Shown: positions 35,331 to 44,029 of the stretch, piece after piece
Layout: every line of letters starts with the position of its first letter
Position numbering within the stretch: position 1 is the first letter of the stretch
Translations under genes and position numbers: made by a program
NCBI RefSeq assembly: GCF_000365305.1
Contig: NZ_CM001841.1
Span: 77,313 to 141,312 of the forward strand
DNA length: 64,000 nt
DNA from: Dickeya dianthicola NCPPB 453
GTDB taxonomy: Bacteria; Pseudomonadota; Gammaproteobacteria; Enterobacterales; Enterobacteriaceae
Direction: 5' to 3'
Notes under the pieces: generated by a model
The model's database searches: none
Told to the model about the DNA's origin: nothing
Seen by the model: the letters and a program-made list of their open reading frames with translations, nothing else

Positions 35331-36365
35331 CTATTTGTCCTTTTTAAGTATTGCCTTGAGTGCAGCGATATTGGCTTGTGCGCCTTCGGCTTCTTTTAAG
35401 CGACGGCGCTGCGCTGCAAAGCGCTCAAACTCCAATTTTGCCTTATCATCTGCGTCTTTTTTGGAGATTTTCCCGGCACCGCTTAAAACATCCCGATCGT
35501 TAAAACTCAAGAACTGGTCAAGCTTATCGGCCCAGTCCCGCAAGAATACCTGCTTGCGGCGTAAAGCCTGGTCTTCGGCAAAATCGAGCCACATATTGAC
35601 GATACGATTGAGCTCTTTGATTTCGTCTTCACGTAGGTAGTTCTTTGCAATAGTGACGTCTGTCTTGCGTACTTCATCGCCTTTATAGCTGGTCAGGCCC
35701 ATATCCGGTTTACTGGCATCTACACGGCGGGCGATAAGCTCAGCGGCCGTCATATGCGTGCAGGCATAATGCAGCTTGTTTTGGATGGTTTGAAAGAAAC
35801 GGTTAGTCTCTTGGTTGGATGGCTCGTAGTCGGCGGCCATAGTAAAGATTTCTTTCACCCGCAGATAAACACGTCGCTCACTGGCTCGGATATCGCGAAT
35901 GCGTTCCAGCATTTCATCAAAGTAATCTGGCACAGCGGAATGACCAACGGGCGGGTTTTTCAGGCGCTCGTCATCCATGACGAAGCCCTTAATAAGGTAC
36001 TCTTTCAGTATTTGTGTCGCCCATTGGCGAAACTGTGTGCCACGTTGTGAACGAACCCGGTAGCCTACCGCTAGAATTGCATCGAGATTGTAGTGCTCGA
36101 TTTCGCGAGATATTTGGCGAGTACCTTCTAATCGAACTATCCGGAATTTCCGGATAGTTGCGTTTTGTACAAGCTCACCTTCATTGTAGATATTGATCAG
36201 GTGCTCATTAATCGTGCGAACATCTTTATCATAAAGTTCTGCCATTGCAGCTTGAGAAAGCCACAACGTATCGGACTCAAAACGACACTCAACGCGGGTT
36301 TGACCGTCAGCACTGGTGAAGAGAACAAACTCACCTTGTGGTGCTTGAGGTGTGTTATCTGCCAT
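35331..36365 (-). CDS. rhuM: RhuM-family protein
   Basis: This 344-residue protein of the RhuM family was first named from a Salmonella pathogenicity island. The conserved N-terminal half includes DTLWLSQAAMAELYDKDVRT (a winged-helix-like region), EHYNLDAILAVGYRVRSQRG and TQFRQWATQILKEYLIKGFV; the C-terminal half is helical and Lys/Glu/Arg-rich. The family occurs next to type I restriction genes and in mobile islands; its biochemical role is not established. Here it lies in an island between yhjJ and kdgK, with an IS remnant on one side and a short gene on the other, 18 bases upstream. Confidence 0.85.
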   Translation of the reverse strand: MADNTPQAPQGEFVLFTSADGQTRVECRFESDTLWLSQAAMAELYDKDVRTINEHLINIYNEGELVQNATIRKFRIVRLEGTRQISREIEHYNLDAILAVGYRVRSQRGTQFRQWATQILKEYLIKGFVMDDERLKNPPVGHSAVPDYFDEMLERIRDIRASERRVYLRVKEIFTMAADYEPSNQETNRFFQTIQNKLHYACTHMTAAELIARRVDASKPDMGLTSYKGDEVRKTDVTIAKNYLREDEIKELNRIVNMWLDFAEDQALRRKQVFLRDWADKLDQFLSFNDRDVLSGAGKISKKDADDKAKLEFERFAAQRRRLKEAEGAQANIAALKAILKKDK

Positions 36366-36383
36366 TTAATCAACCTCTCTGCG

Positions 36384-36713
36384 TTATTGAGTGGCTCTAC
36401 TACGCTGTTTCATCATGTCAAAAATCAGTTCAACATAGCTCGCCATTACCTGCGGATCTTTCAGTAGTGTACGGGCGATATCGCCTTCTTTCAGCAATGC
36501 CTGCACAACGGCCTGCTTAACAGCTTGTGGTAAGTCGCCTTTGAGCGCTATCGTCTTATCATGTTTTTCAACCTGTTCAACCACAATCGGGTTTTCGGTA
36601 ACACGGGCAATGGTGCCATTGGCAAAGTTACGACGGCCAGGTTTATCGCCTGCATCAATGAGATTTGTTATGCATTGTTTGGTATTAGCGTCATGATTTT
36701 GCTGTATTTGCAT
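36384..36713 (-). CDS. Hypothetical protein, possible type I restriction R-subunit tail
   Basis: This 109-residue protein starts at ATG 36713 (a TTG three codons earlier is possible). I do not recognise it with confidence. The C-terminal half, NPIVVEQVEKHDKTIALKGD then LPQAVKQAVVQALLKEGDIA and a helical end, resembles the extreme C-terminus of HsdR restriction subunits, which would make it a leftover of a deleted type I system. This fits rhuM just downstream, since rhuM genes often lie beside hsd genes. The N-terminal 40 residues do not resemble anything I know. It could also be an intact small gene. Confidence 0.45.
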   Translation of the reverse strand: MQIQQNHDANTKQCITNLIDAGDKPGRRNFANGTIARVTENPIVVEQVEKHDKTIALKGDLPQAVKQAVVQALLKEGDIARTLLKDPQVMASYVELIFDMMKQRSRATQ

Positions 36714-36724
36714 GATGGACAAAC

Positions 36725-36765
36725 AAAAACGCCGCTTCAGTATGGTACTGACGCGGCGTTTTTTG
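36725..36765. terminator. Bidirectional terminator, kdgK / island boundary
   Basis: AAAAACGCCGC pairs with GCGGCGTTTTTT. On the minus strand it ends the kdgK transcript; it also marks the edge of the rhuM island. Confidence 0.85.
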
Positions 36766-36788
36766 TTTCTTCGGCGCTATAGCGCTGT

Positions 36789-37721
36789 TCAGGCAGGCAT
36801 TGCTTCCAGCGGAATAATCGCGCCGCGATACTGAATAACGGTGCTGGCGGTGAGATGGCCGCGTTTGGCGGCATCCTGCGCGCTACCGCCGTTCAGACGT
36901 ACGGACAAGTAGCCGGCGCTGAACGAGTCGCCCGCCGCCGTGGTATCGACGACTTTCTCTTTGGGCAACGTAATCGCCGGAACTTCCAGCAGCGATTCAC
37001 CCTGAACAGAAACCAGGCAGGAGTCTGCGCCGCGTTTGATCACCACTTCCGTTACCCCGGCGCTATGGGTGCGTTTCAGCACCTCGTCCACCGGTAACTC
37101 GCCCCACAGCATGTCTTCGTCGTCCAGCGTCAGGAATGCGATATCGGTACAGGCCAGCATATCGCTGTACGATTGACGGGTTTCTTCCTTGCTTTGCCAC
37201 AGGCGCGGGCGGTAGTTGTTGTCGAAAATCACCGTGCCGCCGTTGGCGCGGCAGGCGCGCAGCACCGACAGCAGGCGTGCGCGACTAGCTTGGCTCAGGA
37301 TCGCCAGGCTAATGCCGCTCAGGTAGATGTAATCGAACTGCGCCAGTTGCTGACTGATGGTTTCGGCATCCGGGCTTTCCAGCCAGTAACGGGCCGCGGC
37401 ATCGTTACGCCAGTAATAAAAGGTACGCTCGCCGCCGGCGTCGGTTTCGATGAAATACAGCCCCGGCAGTTTGTTGTCCAGACGCTGGATAAGGTCGGTT
37501 TTGACCCCTTCCTTTTGCCAGGCCGCCGTCATTTCGCTACTGAAGGAATCGGTACCCAGCGCGGTGACGTAGTGTACGTCAAGCGCGTCCGGTTTTACCT
37601 GACGGGAGATGTAGACGGCGGTGTTGAGGGTATCGCCACCAAAACCGCGGTTGAGATCCGCGCCTTTCTGTGACAGTTCAATCATGCACTCGCCAATAAT
37701 CGCAATGTTCTTCGTCGTCAT
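36789..37721 (-). CDS. kdgK: 2-keto-3-deoxygluconate kinase KdgK
   Basis: This 310-residue PfkB-family sugar kinase phosphorylates KDG to KDPG, the common step after hexuronate and pectin breakdown. The N-terminus IAIIGECMIELSQKGADLNR and the C-terminal signature DTTAAGDSFSAGYLSVRL (catalytic Asp in GDSF) are typical. The length equals E. coli KdgK. A KdgR operator-like site lies about 85-105 bases upstream of the start, the expected control in pectinolytic bacteria. Upstream in the pathway, uxuA lies at the window start. Confidence 0.96.
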   Translation of the reverse strand: MTTKNIAIIGECMIELSQKGADLNRGFGGDTLNTAVYISRQVKPDALDVHYVTALGTDSFSSEMTAAWQKEGVKTDLIQRLDNKLPGLYFIETDAGGERTFYYWRNDAAARYWLESPDAETISQQLAQFDYIYLSGISLAILSQASRARLLSVLRACRANGGTVIFDNNYRPRLWQSKEETRQSYSDMLACTDIAFLTLDDEDMLWGELPVDEVLKRTHSAGVTEVVIKRGADSCLVSVQGESLLEVPAITLPKEKVVDTTAAGDSFSAGYLSVRLNGGSAQDAAKRGHLTASTVIQYRGAIIPLEAMPA

Positions 37722-37804
37722 GACAGCTGACCTGTAAAAAAGAGAAGGTGAACCAAACAGAAACTAGCGCCAGTCTCAACATTACACGGCATGGAGTCAA
37801 TAGT

Positions 37805-37824
37805 GATGAAACGATGTTTTATTT
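37805..37824 (-). promoter_or_regulatory. KdgR operator upstream of kdgK
   Basis: GATGAAACGATGTTTTATTT matches the KdgR box pattern AATGAAACATTGTTTCATTT in most positions, keeping TGAAAC and the TGTTT half-site. KdgR is the IclR-type repressor of pectin catabolism in Dickeya and Pectobacterium, released by KDG, the substrate of KdgK. Confidence 0.75.
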
Positions 37825-37904
37825 TTTCATGATATGGATCGGGAAAACCGGTTGCAATCCCGATCCTTAGGGGACTGTTGCCTATTGATACGTTGTGTGT
37901 CCGG

Positions 37905-38108
37905 TTATAACGCCTGCTGGCGGCGCTCGGTGACGCTCTGTCCGCCAATGCCCCAGTTGTCGGTTTCCACCTCATCAATGATGACCACGGTCGTGGCCGG
38001 ATTTTTTCCCAGCGTATCCACCAGCAACTGGGTTACGCCGGCAATCAGCTGCTTTTTTTGTTCGGCGGTGGCGCCGTCTTTGGTGATGCGAATGTTGACG
38101 AAAGGCAT
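37905..38108 (-). CDS. 4-oxalocrotonate tautomerase-like protein
   Basis: This 67-residue protein has the catalytic N-terminal proline (Pro2 in MPFVNIRITKDGAT) and the beta-alpha-beta fold pattern of the tautomerase superfamily (LIAGVTQLLVDTLGK, TTVVIIDEV, NWGIGGQSV). Members interconvert keto and enol acids and work as hexamers or dimers. The physiological substrate cannot be told from sequence. It starts 30 bases after yhjD and may be co-transcribed with it. Confidence 0.88.
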   Translation of the reverse strand: MPFVNIRITKDGATAEQKKQLIAGVTQLLVDTLGKNPATTVVIIDEVETDNWGIGGQSVTERRQQAL

Positions 38109-38138
38109 GGTTGCTCCTGTGGATAGGCTGTGGGGTTG

Positions 38139-39125
38139 TCAGGCGCCGGGCAGCGGCACCTGCGTGTTGGTATCGGTTTTTGGGTCCGCGGTGGCTATCC
38201 AGGCGGCGCAGAATAGCGTCAGGCGGGCAAAAAAATAGAAAAACGTCATCAGACCGATGACGGAACCAAACGCGGCGCCGGAAGGCGATGTCGCCAGTTG
38301 GGGCAGCGCCGCGGTCATGGCGAATTTCAGCGCTTCGAAGCCGATGGCCGCCATCAGCGTGCCGCGCAGCAACGGTCCGCGCCGGGGGTTATGGCGCGGC
38401 AGCACCCACAGTATCCACAAAAACAGCAGATAGTTGGCGAAGATGGAGATGGACAGCGCAATCAGCGTCATCACCGGGCGCAACCAATCAATACCGCCCA
38501 GACCCAAGGCTCGGACGATCATCGCCTGCGCGCTGCCGGCCACCGAGGTGAGAAACAGCGTAATTACCAGCGCCAGCAGCAGCCCTATCAGCGACAAAAA
38601 ATCCCACAGGTAGCGCAGATAGATTTTCTCTTCCTCGTGCGGCTGGCGTTCCCATACATCGCGCGACTGGGCGTGAATCGCTTCCCGCAGGTTGCCTATC
38701 CAGTTTACGCCGGAATAGAGTGCTATCAGCAAACCGGTCAACCCGACGGTGGTGCGCTGCCGCACCGCGGTATTAACGGTGTTCTTCAGGGTGCGGGCGA
38801 GACTCGGGTCGCTGATACTGTTGACGATACGGTTGATGAGGCCGGTCAGCAGGTCGGGGTTGGAGGCCAGCACAAACCCTGCCGTGGCGAACGATACCAT
38901 CAGAATCGGAATCAGCGACAGAAACGAAAAGTAGGTGATGGCGGCGCCGAACTGGTTGCCCATCCGGTCGTTAAAACGGTCTCCCGCGCGGATAAAATGG
39001 GCGACGACGGGCACCGACCTGATGCGGTGCAACCAGCCGGTTAACTGCCCGAACCGCTGACGGGAAGCGCCGGATGGCGTGTCTTGTTCGGTCGATGGGC
39101 GTGGCGGGTTGGGCTTCACAGGCAT
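38139..39125 (-). CDS. yhjD: Inner-membrane protein YhjD (YihY/BrkB family)
   Basis: This 328-residue membrane protein has about six TM segments. ATG 39125 follows AGGAGAG; the long frame upstream runs into an ERIC element and is not coding. DRFNDRMGNQFGAAITYFSF and the block REAIHAQSRDVWERQPHEEE match E. coli YhjD closely. E. coli YhjD has been linked by suppressor genetics to lipid IVA transport when MsbA is bypassed; the normal role is unsettled. It is next to the kdgK region as in E. coli. Confidence 0.92.
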   Translation of the reverse strand: MPVKPNPPRPSTEQDTPSGASRQRFGQLTGWLHRIRSVPVVAHFIRAGDRFNDRMGNQFGAAITYFSFLSLIPILMVSFATAGFVLASNPDLLTGLINRIVNSISDPSLARTLKNTVNTAVRQRTTVGLTGLLIALYSGVNWIGNLREAIHAQSRDVWERQPHEEEKIYLRYLWDFLSLIGLLLALVITLFLTSVAGSAQAMIVRALGLGGIDWLRPVMTLIALSISIFANYLLFLWILWVLPRHNPRRGPLLRGTLMAAIGFEALKFAMTAALPQLATSPSGAAFGSVIGLMTFFYFFARLTLFCAAWIATADPKTDTNTQVPLPGA

Positions 39126-39259
39126 GCAGTCTCTCCTGAGCGACATATCTTGCTGAGTATAACGCAGGCGCGGTTCTGTCATATAAGCGTAAAGGCGCAA
39201 AGGTCGAAGTCGGATGGAGATGTGCGTTGATTGGTGCTGAAAGACGCAAATGTCTTGTT

Positions 39260-39386
39260 TATACCCGTCATACTTCAAGTTGCAGGTGCGTTGGCTGCGC
39301 TCAGTCACCCGAATCACTTACCTGAGTAAGCTCATCGGGATTCCTTCCCTTGCCGCCTTCCTGAAACTCGAATTATTTTGGGTATA
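39260..39386 (+). repeat. ERIC element
   Basis: It is a 127-bp copy, from TATACCCGTCATACTTCAAG to TTATTTTGGGTATA. The core keeps AATCACTTACCTGAGTAAGC; the flanking CCCGA/TCGGG pair replaces the usual CCCCAG/CTGGGG. It lies between divergent yhjD and yhhS. Confidence 0.93.
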
Positions 39387-39455
39387 TACTCAGAATCTCA
39401 ACATTGTCCGCCGCGTTCGCCCGTCGACGCGACCCGTAAGCGAGCCGATTCTTCC

Positions 39456-40679
39456 ATGCCAGTTTCCACACCGCCTGTGTCTACGCCGCCTAAGCCCTCT
39501 CCCAGCAGCCTACGCCTGAACCTGCGCATCATGTCCGTAGTGATGTTTAACTTTGCCAGCTACCTGAATATCGGGTTGCCGCTGGCGGTGTTGCCGGGCT
39601 ATGTGCATGAACACCTTGGGTTCAGCGCATTCTGGGCCGGTTTGGTTATCAGCCTGCAGTATTTTTCTACCTTGCTCAGCCGCCCGCGGGCCGGTCGTCA
39701 TGCGGATGAGAAAGGGCCGAAGCAGGTGGTGGTGTTTGGGCTGTCCGGGGTGTTGCTGAGCGGCGTGTTTTATGCGCTGGCGGCCTGGAATGACGGTTCG
39801 CCGGTGTTGGCGCTGGCGCTGCTGTGCGTCGGCCGCCTGGTTCTGGGCATCGGGCAGAGCTTCGCCGGCACCGGCGCAACCTTGTGGGGCGTCGGCGTGG
39901 TTGGGTCGCTGCATATTGGCCGGGTGATTTCGTGGAACGGCGTGGCGACCTACGGCGCGATGGCGATTGGCGCGCCGCTGGGGGTGTGGATTTATCATCT
40001 GGGCGGGCTGTGGTTGCTGGCTATCGTGATCGTGCTGGTGGCCGGCGCGGCGATTCTGCTGGCGCTGCCCCGTCCGGCGGTGACGGTAACACCGGGCAAG
40101 AAGCTGCCGTTTCGCGAGGTGCTCGGCAAGGTCTGGCTGTACGGCGTGATTCTGTCGCTGGCGTCAGCCGGGTTCGGCGTAATTTCGACGTTTATCACCC
40201 TGTTTTACGCCAGCCGTCAGTGGGACGGCGCCGCGCTGACCCTGAGCCTGTTCAGCTGCGCCTTTGTCGGCACCCGGCTGTTGTTCCCGAATGTCATTAG
40301 CCGTTTCGGCGGCCTGCGGGTCGCGCTGGCCTGTTTTCTGGTGGAAAGCGCCGGTCTGCTGCTGGTGTGGCTGGCGTCGCACCCGCTCATGGCGGAAACG
40401 GGCGCATTTTTCGCCGGCGCCGGGTTTTCGCTGGTGTTTCCCGCGCTGGGCGTGGTGGCGGTCAAAGCGGTATCGACGCAGAATCAGGGCAGTGCGCTGG
40501 CGACCTACACCATCTTTCTTGATCTGTCGCTGGGGGTAGTTGGGCCGGCGGCCGGCGTGATGATGGCTTATACCGATATCGATGCCATTTATCTGGCGGC
40601 GGCGGGGCTGGCGCTGGTTGGATTGTTGCTGACTGTGCGCCTGTATCAGCGCAGAGGATGCGAGGCGAAAGCGGTGTGA
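39456..40679 (+). CDS. yhhS: MFS efflux transporter YhhS
   Basis: This 407-residue drug/sugar-type MFS transporter has 12 TM segments. ATG 39456 gives a short Pro/Ser-rich N-terminal tail, followed by NLRIMSVVMFNFASYLNIGL. The loop RPRAGRHADEKGPKQ after TM2 is the MFS motif A of this family, and GRLVLGIGQSFAGTGATLWG covers TM4-5. It matches the YhhS (UPF0226) family; E. coli YhhS is associated with glyphosate and sugar efflux phenotypes when overproduced. It is convergent with dcrB, as in E. coli. The ribosome site is weak. Confidence 0.88.
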   Translation: MPVSTPPVSTPPKPSPSSLRLNLRIMSVVMFNFASYLNIGLPLAVLPGYVHEHLGFSAFWAGLVISLQYFSTLLSRPRAGRHADEKGPKQVVVFGLSGVLLSGVFYALAAWNDGSPVLALALLCVGRLVLGIGQSFAGTGATLWGVGVVGSLHIGRVISWNGVATYGAMAIGAPLGVWIYHLGGLWLLAIVIVLVAGAAILLALPRPAVTVTPGKKLPFREVLGKVWLYGVILSLASAGFGVISTFITLFYASRQWDGAALTLSLFSCAFVGTRLLFPNVISRFGGLRVALACFLVESAGLLLVWLASHPLMAETGAFFAGAGFSLVFPALGVVAVKAVSTQNQGSALATYTIFLDLSLGVVGPAAGVMMAYTDIDAIYLAAAGLALVGLLLTVRLYQRRGCEAKAV

Positions 40680-40739
40680 GCGTGTTCCCGCCGGCAGCCG
40701 TTGCCGGCGCGGCGGGATGGCGAGGAGCCCACGGCGGGA

Positions 40740-41303
40740 TCAGTTCAGTTTCAGGGTGCCGACTATCTTGCCGGCATCAGCCTGCGCTTGCGGCAGGTTA
40801 TCCGCCGGCAGCGTGATTTGCAGCGTCAGCAGACGATTGTCCGCTTTAGCCAGCACGATGGATGAAAACGCTTTCTGCCCATCGCTGGTCAGGACGCTAT
40901 CCAGTTGCTGAATCTGATGGCCATTGATCTCGGCGGTTTTGTTGCCCAGGACCTGAAGGTTGGCATCGCGCCCGCGTTGCTGCTGTTCCAGCCGCTGACC
41001 CAACGCCGGCAGATCCAGCGGTGTGTCATCACCCACAATCACGATGATGGCTTTCTGGCCGCTCTGATCCGCATAGACGTGCATGTTGTTGTTCTGATTA
41101 CCCAGTTTGCCGCTCTGATCGCTCAGGCCGTCCGGAAGGGTAAAGGTCAGTTTGCCGGAGAGCAGGGACACGTTCTGCGCGGTGGTTTTCTCCGCCGCCG
41201 GGCTGGCGGCCGGTGCGCTGGTTTTTTTATCGCTGTTGCCGTCGCAGGCGGCCAGCGTGGCGGCCAGCAGACCAATACCGATATATTTCACTAAATTTGG
41301 CAT
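40740..41303 (-). CDS. dcrB: Lipoprotein DcrB
   Basis: This 187-residue envelope lipoprotein starts MPNLVKYIGIGLLAATLAAC with a clear lipobox (LAAC, Cys20). After a Thr/Ala/Pro-rich linker comes the conserved DcrB core, with LTFTLPDGLSDQSGKLGNQN and NNMHVYADQSGQKAIIVIVG, and LLTLQITLPADNLPQAQ near the end. In E. coli DcrB is needed for adsorption of phage C1 and supports lipoprotein maturation stress tolerance. Three 15-bp repeats lie just upstream. Confidence 0.94.
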   Translation of the reverse strand: MPNLVKYIGIGLLAATLAACDGNSDKKTSAPAASPAAEKTTAQNVSLLSGKLTFTLPDGLSDQSGKLGNQNNNMHVYADQSGQKAIIVIVGDDTPLDLPALGQRLEQQQRGRDANLQVLGNKTAEINGHQIQQLDSVLTSDGQKAFSSIVLAKADNRLLTLQITLPADNLPQAQADAGKIVGTLKLN

Positions 41304-41320
41304 GGGTATCCTTTCTTTAT

Positions 41321-41365
41321 CGCTAACAAAAACATCACGAACAAAAACATCACTAACAAAAACAA
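41321..41365. repeat. Three 15-bp repeats upstream of dcrB
   Basis: CGCTAACAAAAACAT, CACGAACAAAAACAT and CACTAACAAAAACAA lie in exact 15-base register, 18 bases from the dcrB start codon. Confidence 0.85.
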
Positions 41366-41503
41366 AAGTGGCGCTATGGCACCTGATTCGGGACGTAAAA
41401 ACAAGCGTTTTGTTATCACGCCCCTTGTCTTGCGCCCGAATCAGGCTGGGGAAGGCAATTCCCCGGTTATTCCGACATCCGGTTTATGAGTAAAAACCGC
41501 AAA

Positions 41504-42175
41504 TCAGGCGGTCTGATCCTGGTACGGCGAGTTGCTCCCCGGCTGGCTCAGACGGCGCAGCAACATGTTAAGCAGTACGCCGTACATCGGCAGGAATAAA
41601 ATCAGGTTGATGGTTATCTTGAAGAAATAATCCACCGTGGCGATTTCCATCCAGTGCGTGGCCATGAACGGGTCCGTGCTGCGATAGAAGGCGATGAAGA
41701 AGAACGCCACCGTATCGCTGAAATTACCCAGCACGGCGGAAGCGGCCGGCGCTACCCACCAGGCTTTGAGCCGGCGCAGACGGTTGAAGACCTGCACATC
41801 GAGAATCTGGCCCAGCAGATAAGCCATCAGGCTGGCGGTGGCGATACGCGCCACCATCGGGTTCACCTGGCTCAGCGCGCTAAATCCCTGCCATTCGCCC
41901 TTGTAGAACAGGGAGGAAACCAGATACGACGCGATCAGCGCCGGCACCATCACCGTCAGAATAATGCGGCGCGCCAGCGGGGCGCCGAAAATCCGCACTG
42001 TCAGGTCGGAAGCCAGAAAGATGAACGGGAAAGTAAATGCGCCCCAGGTGGTGTGAAAGCCGAAAAGCGTAATCGGCAGCTGAACCAGGTAGTTGCTGGA
42101 AATAATCACCAGGATGTGAAAGAGAGATAGCCAGCACAGCGCTGTCAGCCGCTGTTGTGCGGAAAACTGAAACAT
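41504..42175 (-). CDS. yhhQ: Queuosine precursor transporter YhhQ
   Basis: This 223-residue inner-membrane protein of the ECF-like YhhQ family imports preQ0/preQ1 for tRNA queuosine synthesis. It has six TM segments. LFHILVIISSNYLVQLPITL, FIFLASDLTVRIFG, and GNFSDTVAFFFIAF are the conserved blocks (the Asp and Asn in these loops are typical). AAAAAAAGGTC lies before the start. The ERIC element at 42231-42356 lies in its upstream region. The neighbours tusA and dcrB are as in E. coli. Confidence 0.93.
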   Translation of the reverse strand: MFQFSAQQRLTALCWLSLFHILVIISSNYLVQLPITLFGFHTTWGAFTFPFIFLASDLTVRIFGAPLARRIILTVMVPALIASYLVSSLFYKGEWQGFSALSQVNPMVARIATASLMAYLLGQILDVQVFNRLRRLKAWWVAPAASAVLGNFSDTVAFFFIAFYRSTDPFMATHWMEIATVDYFFKITINLILFLPMYGVLLNMLLRRLSQPGSNSPYQDQTA

Positions 42176-42535
42176 AATGTGACCTTTTTTTGGTTATTGG
42201 GGTGAGGGAACCCAGACAAATTGCCTCGTCATACCCGTGATACTTAACGTTGCAGCTGCGTTGGCTGGCCTTATTCACCCCGGTCACTTACTTATGTAAG
42301 CACTCAGGGATTCAGGCGGTCACCGCCTTGCCGTAACGCGAATTATTTAGGGTATATGCGTCTTTTTAACGCTAACTTGTCGGCATCATACCGCGTTGTT
42401 GCGGCATTGCAATGGTTAGGATACGCATCATTTTATGCCTGATAATTAATCGCCGGCGGGCGGCTTGCCCCCCTTTGCGGGAAGCGTAAACTAAGCCGCA
42501 ATGTGTTTTGTCCGACAATCGTAATGAGACGCTGA
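42176..42535. other. Divergent yhhQ-tusA intergenic region with ERIC
   Basis: About 360 bases, one third of it an ERIC element. I looked for a preQ1 riboswitch before yhhQ and saw no convincing aptamer. GAAGCGTAAACTAAGCCGC and TTGTCC-type sequence near tusA may hold its promoter. Confidence 0.5.
42231..42356 (+). repeat. ERIC element
   Basis: It is a 126-bp copy from ATACCCGTGATACTTAACG to ATTATTTAGGGTAT. The core has CACCCCGGTCACTTACTTAT and GTAAGCACTCAGGGATTC. Confidence 0.93.
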
Positions 42536-42781
42536 ATGACCGATATTTTCGCCAATCCGGACCGCACTCTGGATGCACAGGGGCTGCGCTGCCCGGAACC
42601 GGTAATGATGGTGCGTAAGACGGTGCGCCAAATGGAAACCGGGCAAACCCTGCTGATTATCGCCGATGATCCGGCAACCACCCGTGATATCCCCGGTTTT
42701 TGCCGTTATATGGAACATGAGCTGCTGGCGCAGGTGACCGAACAATTGCCTTATCGTTACCTGCTGCGCAAAGGCGTGTGA
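42536..42781 (+). CDS. tusA: Sulfur carrier protein TusA
   Basis: This 81-residue cytoplasmic sulfur carrier takes persulfide from IscS and passes it to TusBCD for 2-thiouridine in tRNA and to other pathways. The active Cys19 lies in [20 protein letters not shown], the family signature (CPEP); [13 protein letters not shown] follows. The length equals E. coli TusA (81). It is convergent with yhhN. Confidence 0.96.
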   Translation: MTDIFANPDRTLDAQGLRCPEPVMMVRKTVRQMETGQTLLIIADDPATTRDIPGFCRYMEHELLAQVTEQLPYRYLLRKGV

Positions 42782-42825
42782 CCACCCGCTGACGACCCAG
42801 CGGCCAATACGGAAGGCCGTTGTTG

Positions 42826-43455
42826 CTAGATATAAAGCGAACGCACTATTAGGAAGTGACCGCCAAAGTAACCGATGGCGACCAGCGCCTGATGGGCGCG
42901 GAAGTTCACGCGGAAGTGGTTCACCAGCCAGATGGCGTGACCGGCAAATAACAGCAGCGTTCCCACCAGCAGCGAGAAGTTGGATTCATTGCCCAGTGCA
43001 AAATAGTGCTCCCCCGCCACCCACGCCATGAATGCGGTCACCAGCACCAGCGCCGTGACCGTCAGGCGCTCGGCTTTCAGTCGGGACCACAGTAGCGCCA
43101 GCAGCAACGCCGACAGAATAATCAGCGTCAGCGGCAGCGGCCAGAAAAACCCCAACGATGGACGGAAGGCGAAAAAGCTGATGGTGTAGAGCAGGTGCGA
43201 CGCCAGATAGGCCGACAGTGCGAACCGCAGTCTCTCGCCGGAGAGCTGCATCAGCGCGTCACCGACCAGGGTGGCGGCCAGCCCCAACACCACCAAATAA
43301 CCGGGGATGCCGAGCGTCGGCGTTTGCCAGACCATCAGCATCATCAACAGCAGGGTAACGGGTTTAAACAGCCAGCGCTGCCAGACCGGACCTCGGTAAC
43401 TGGCATCGACATACAGCCAGCCGGAAAAAAATACCGCAATGAAAGACCAGAGCAT
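42826..43455 (-). CDS. yhhN: YhhN family membrane protein (TMEM86/lysoplasmalogenase-like)
   Basis: This 209-residue protein has about eight hydrophobic segments. LGLAATLVGDALMQLSGERL and the later YFGGHFLIVRSLYI contain the Asp and His positions conserved in the YhhN/TMEM86 family, whose eukaryotic members hydrolyse lysoplasmalogen; the bacterial role is less clear. It lies between tusA and the DUF1820 gene, divergent from the latter. Confidence 0.88.
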   Translation of the reverse strand: MLWSFIAVFFSGWLYVDASYRGPVWQRWLFKPVTLLLMMLMVWQTPTLGIPGYLVVLGLAATLVGDALMQLSGERLRFALSAYLASHLLYTISFFAFRPSLGFFWPLPLTLIILSALLLALLWSRLKAERLTVTALVLVTAFMAWVAGEHYFALGNESNFSLLVGTLLLFAGHAIWLVNHFRVNFRAHQALVAIGYFGGHFLIVRSLYI

Positions 43456-43645
43456 ACAGTGTCCTTAAACGTGGTGAATCGGGTGAAACCCCGCCATGCG
43501 GTCAACGTCCCCGCCATGTGGTCAAAGTCGGCGAGCCTTCTGCCCGGGCGGGGCTGCGGGTTGCCGGGCTTCATGCTATGTTAGCGGCCAGTTTTTGTGA
43601 CGGAATAATGATACCCGGCGGCCTGTCGGAGGAGACGAACCTTTA

Positions 43646-43969
43646 ATGAGCAATGAACCCGTACTTTACCGCATCCAGTTCATAAATAACGGCAAGAACT
43701 ATCAACTGTATGTGCGCGAGCTGGTGCAGAGCAATCTGTTCGGATTTATTGAAATCGCCGACTTTGTTTTCGACAACCCGTCCACAGTGCTGGTTGACCC
43801 GACCACGGAAAAACTGAAAACGGAGTTTGCCGGCGTTGGCCGCAGCTATATTCCGCTACAGGCCGTTATCCGCATTGATGCGGTGACCGAACGTGATCGC
43901 GATAGCGCGCGTATTTCAGAACTGGGCGACAACGTTACCCATTTTCCTTCTCTGCCGGGTAAAAAATGA
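43646..43969 (+). CDS. DUF1820 family protein
   Basis: This 107-residue soluble protein matches DUF1820, a small gammaproteobacterial family of unknown function. YRIQFINNGKNYQLYVRELV, LFGFIEIADFVFD and RSYIPLQAVIRIDAV are the conserved blocks. GGAGGAGACGAACC precedes the start. It is convergent with yhhL. Confidence 0.88.
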   Translation: MSNEPVLYRIQFINNGKNYQLYVRELVQSNLFGFIEIADFVFDNPSTVLVDPTTEKLKTEFAGVGRSYIPLQAVIRIDAVTERDRDSARISELGDNVTHFPSLPGKK

Positions 43970-44029
43970 CCCGTTTGGCGGCGCTTCGCGATATTGCGCC
44001 GCCGTGTTCCCAGACTGCGTATCGGCCGA

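Noticed and set aside
35200..35640. 146-residue plus-strand frame over the IS fragment and rhuM
   Set aside because: It is antisense to the IS5-type remnant and the 3' end of rhuM; both real frames are on the minus strand.
40680..40739. GC-rich stem between yhhS and dcrB as a strong terminator
   Set aside because: CCCGCCGGC and its partner pair well, but no T-run follows on either strand.
42176..42535. preQ1 riboswitch before yhhQ
   Set aside because: No aptamer-like stem with the A-rich tail and C-rich loop could be found; most of the region is an ERIC element.
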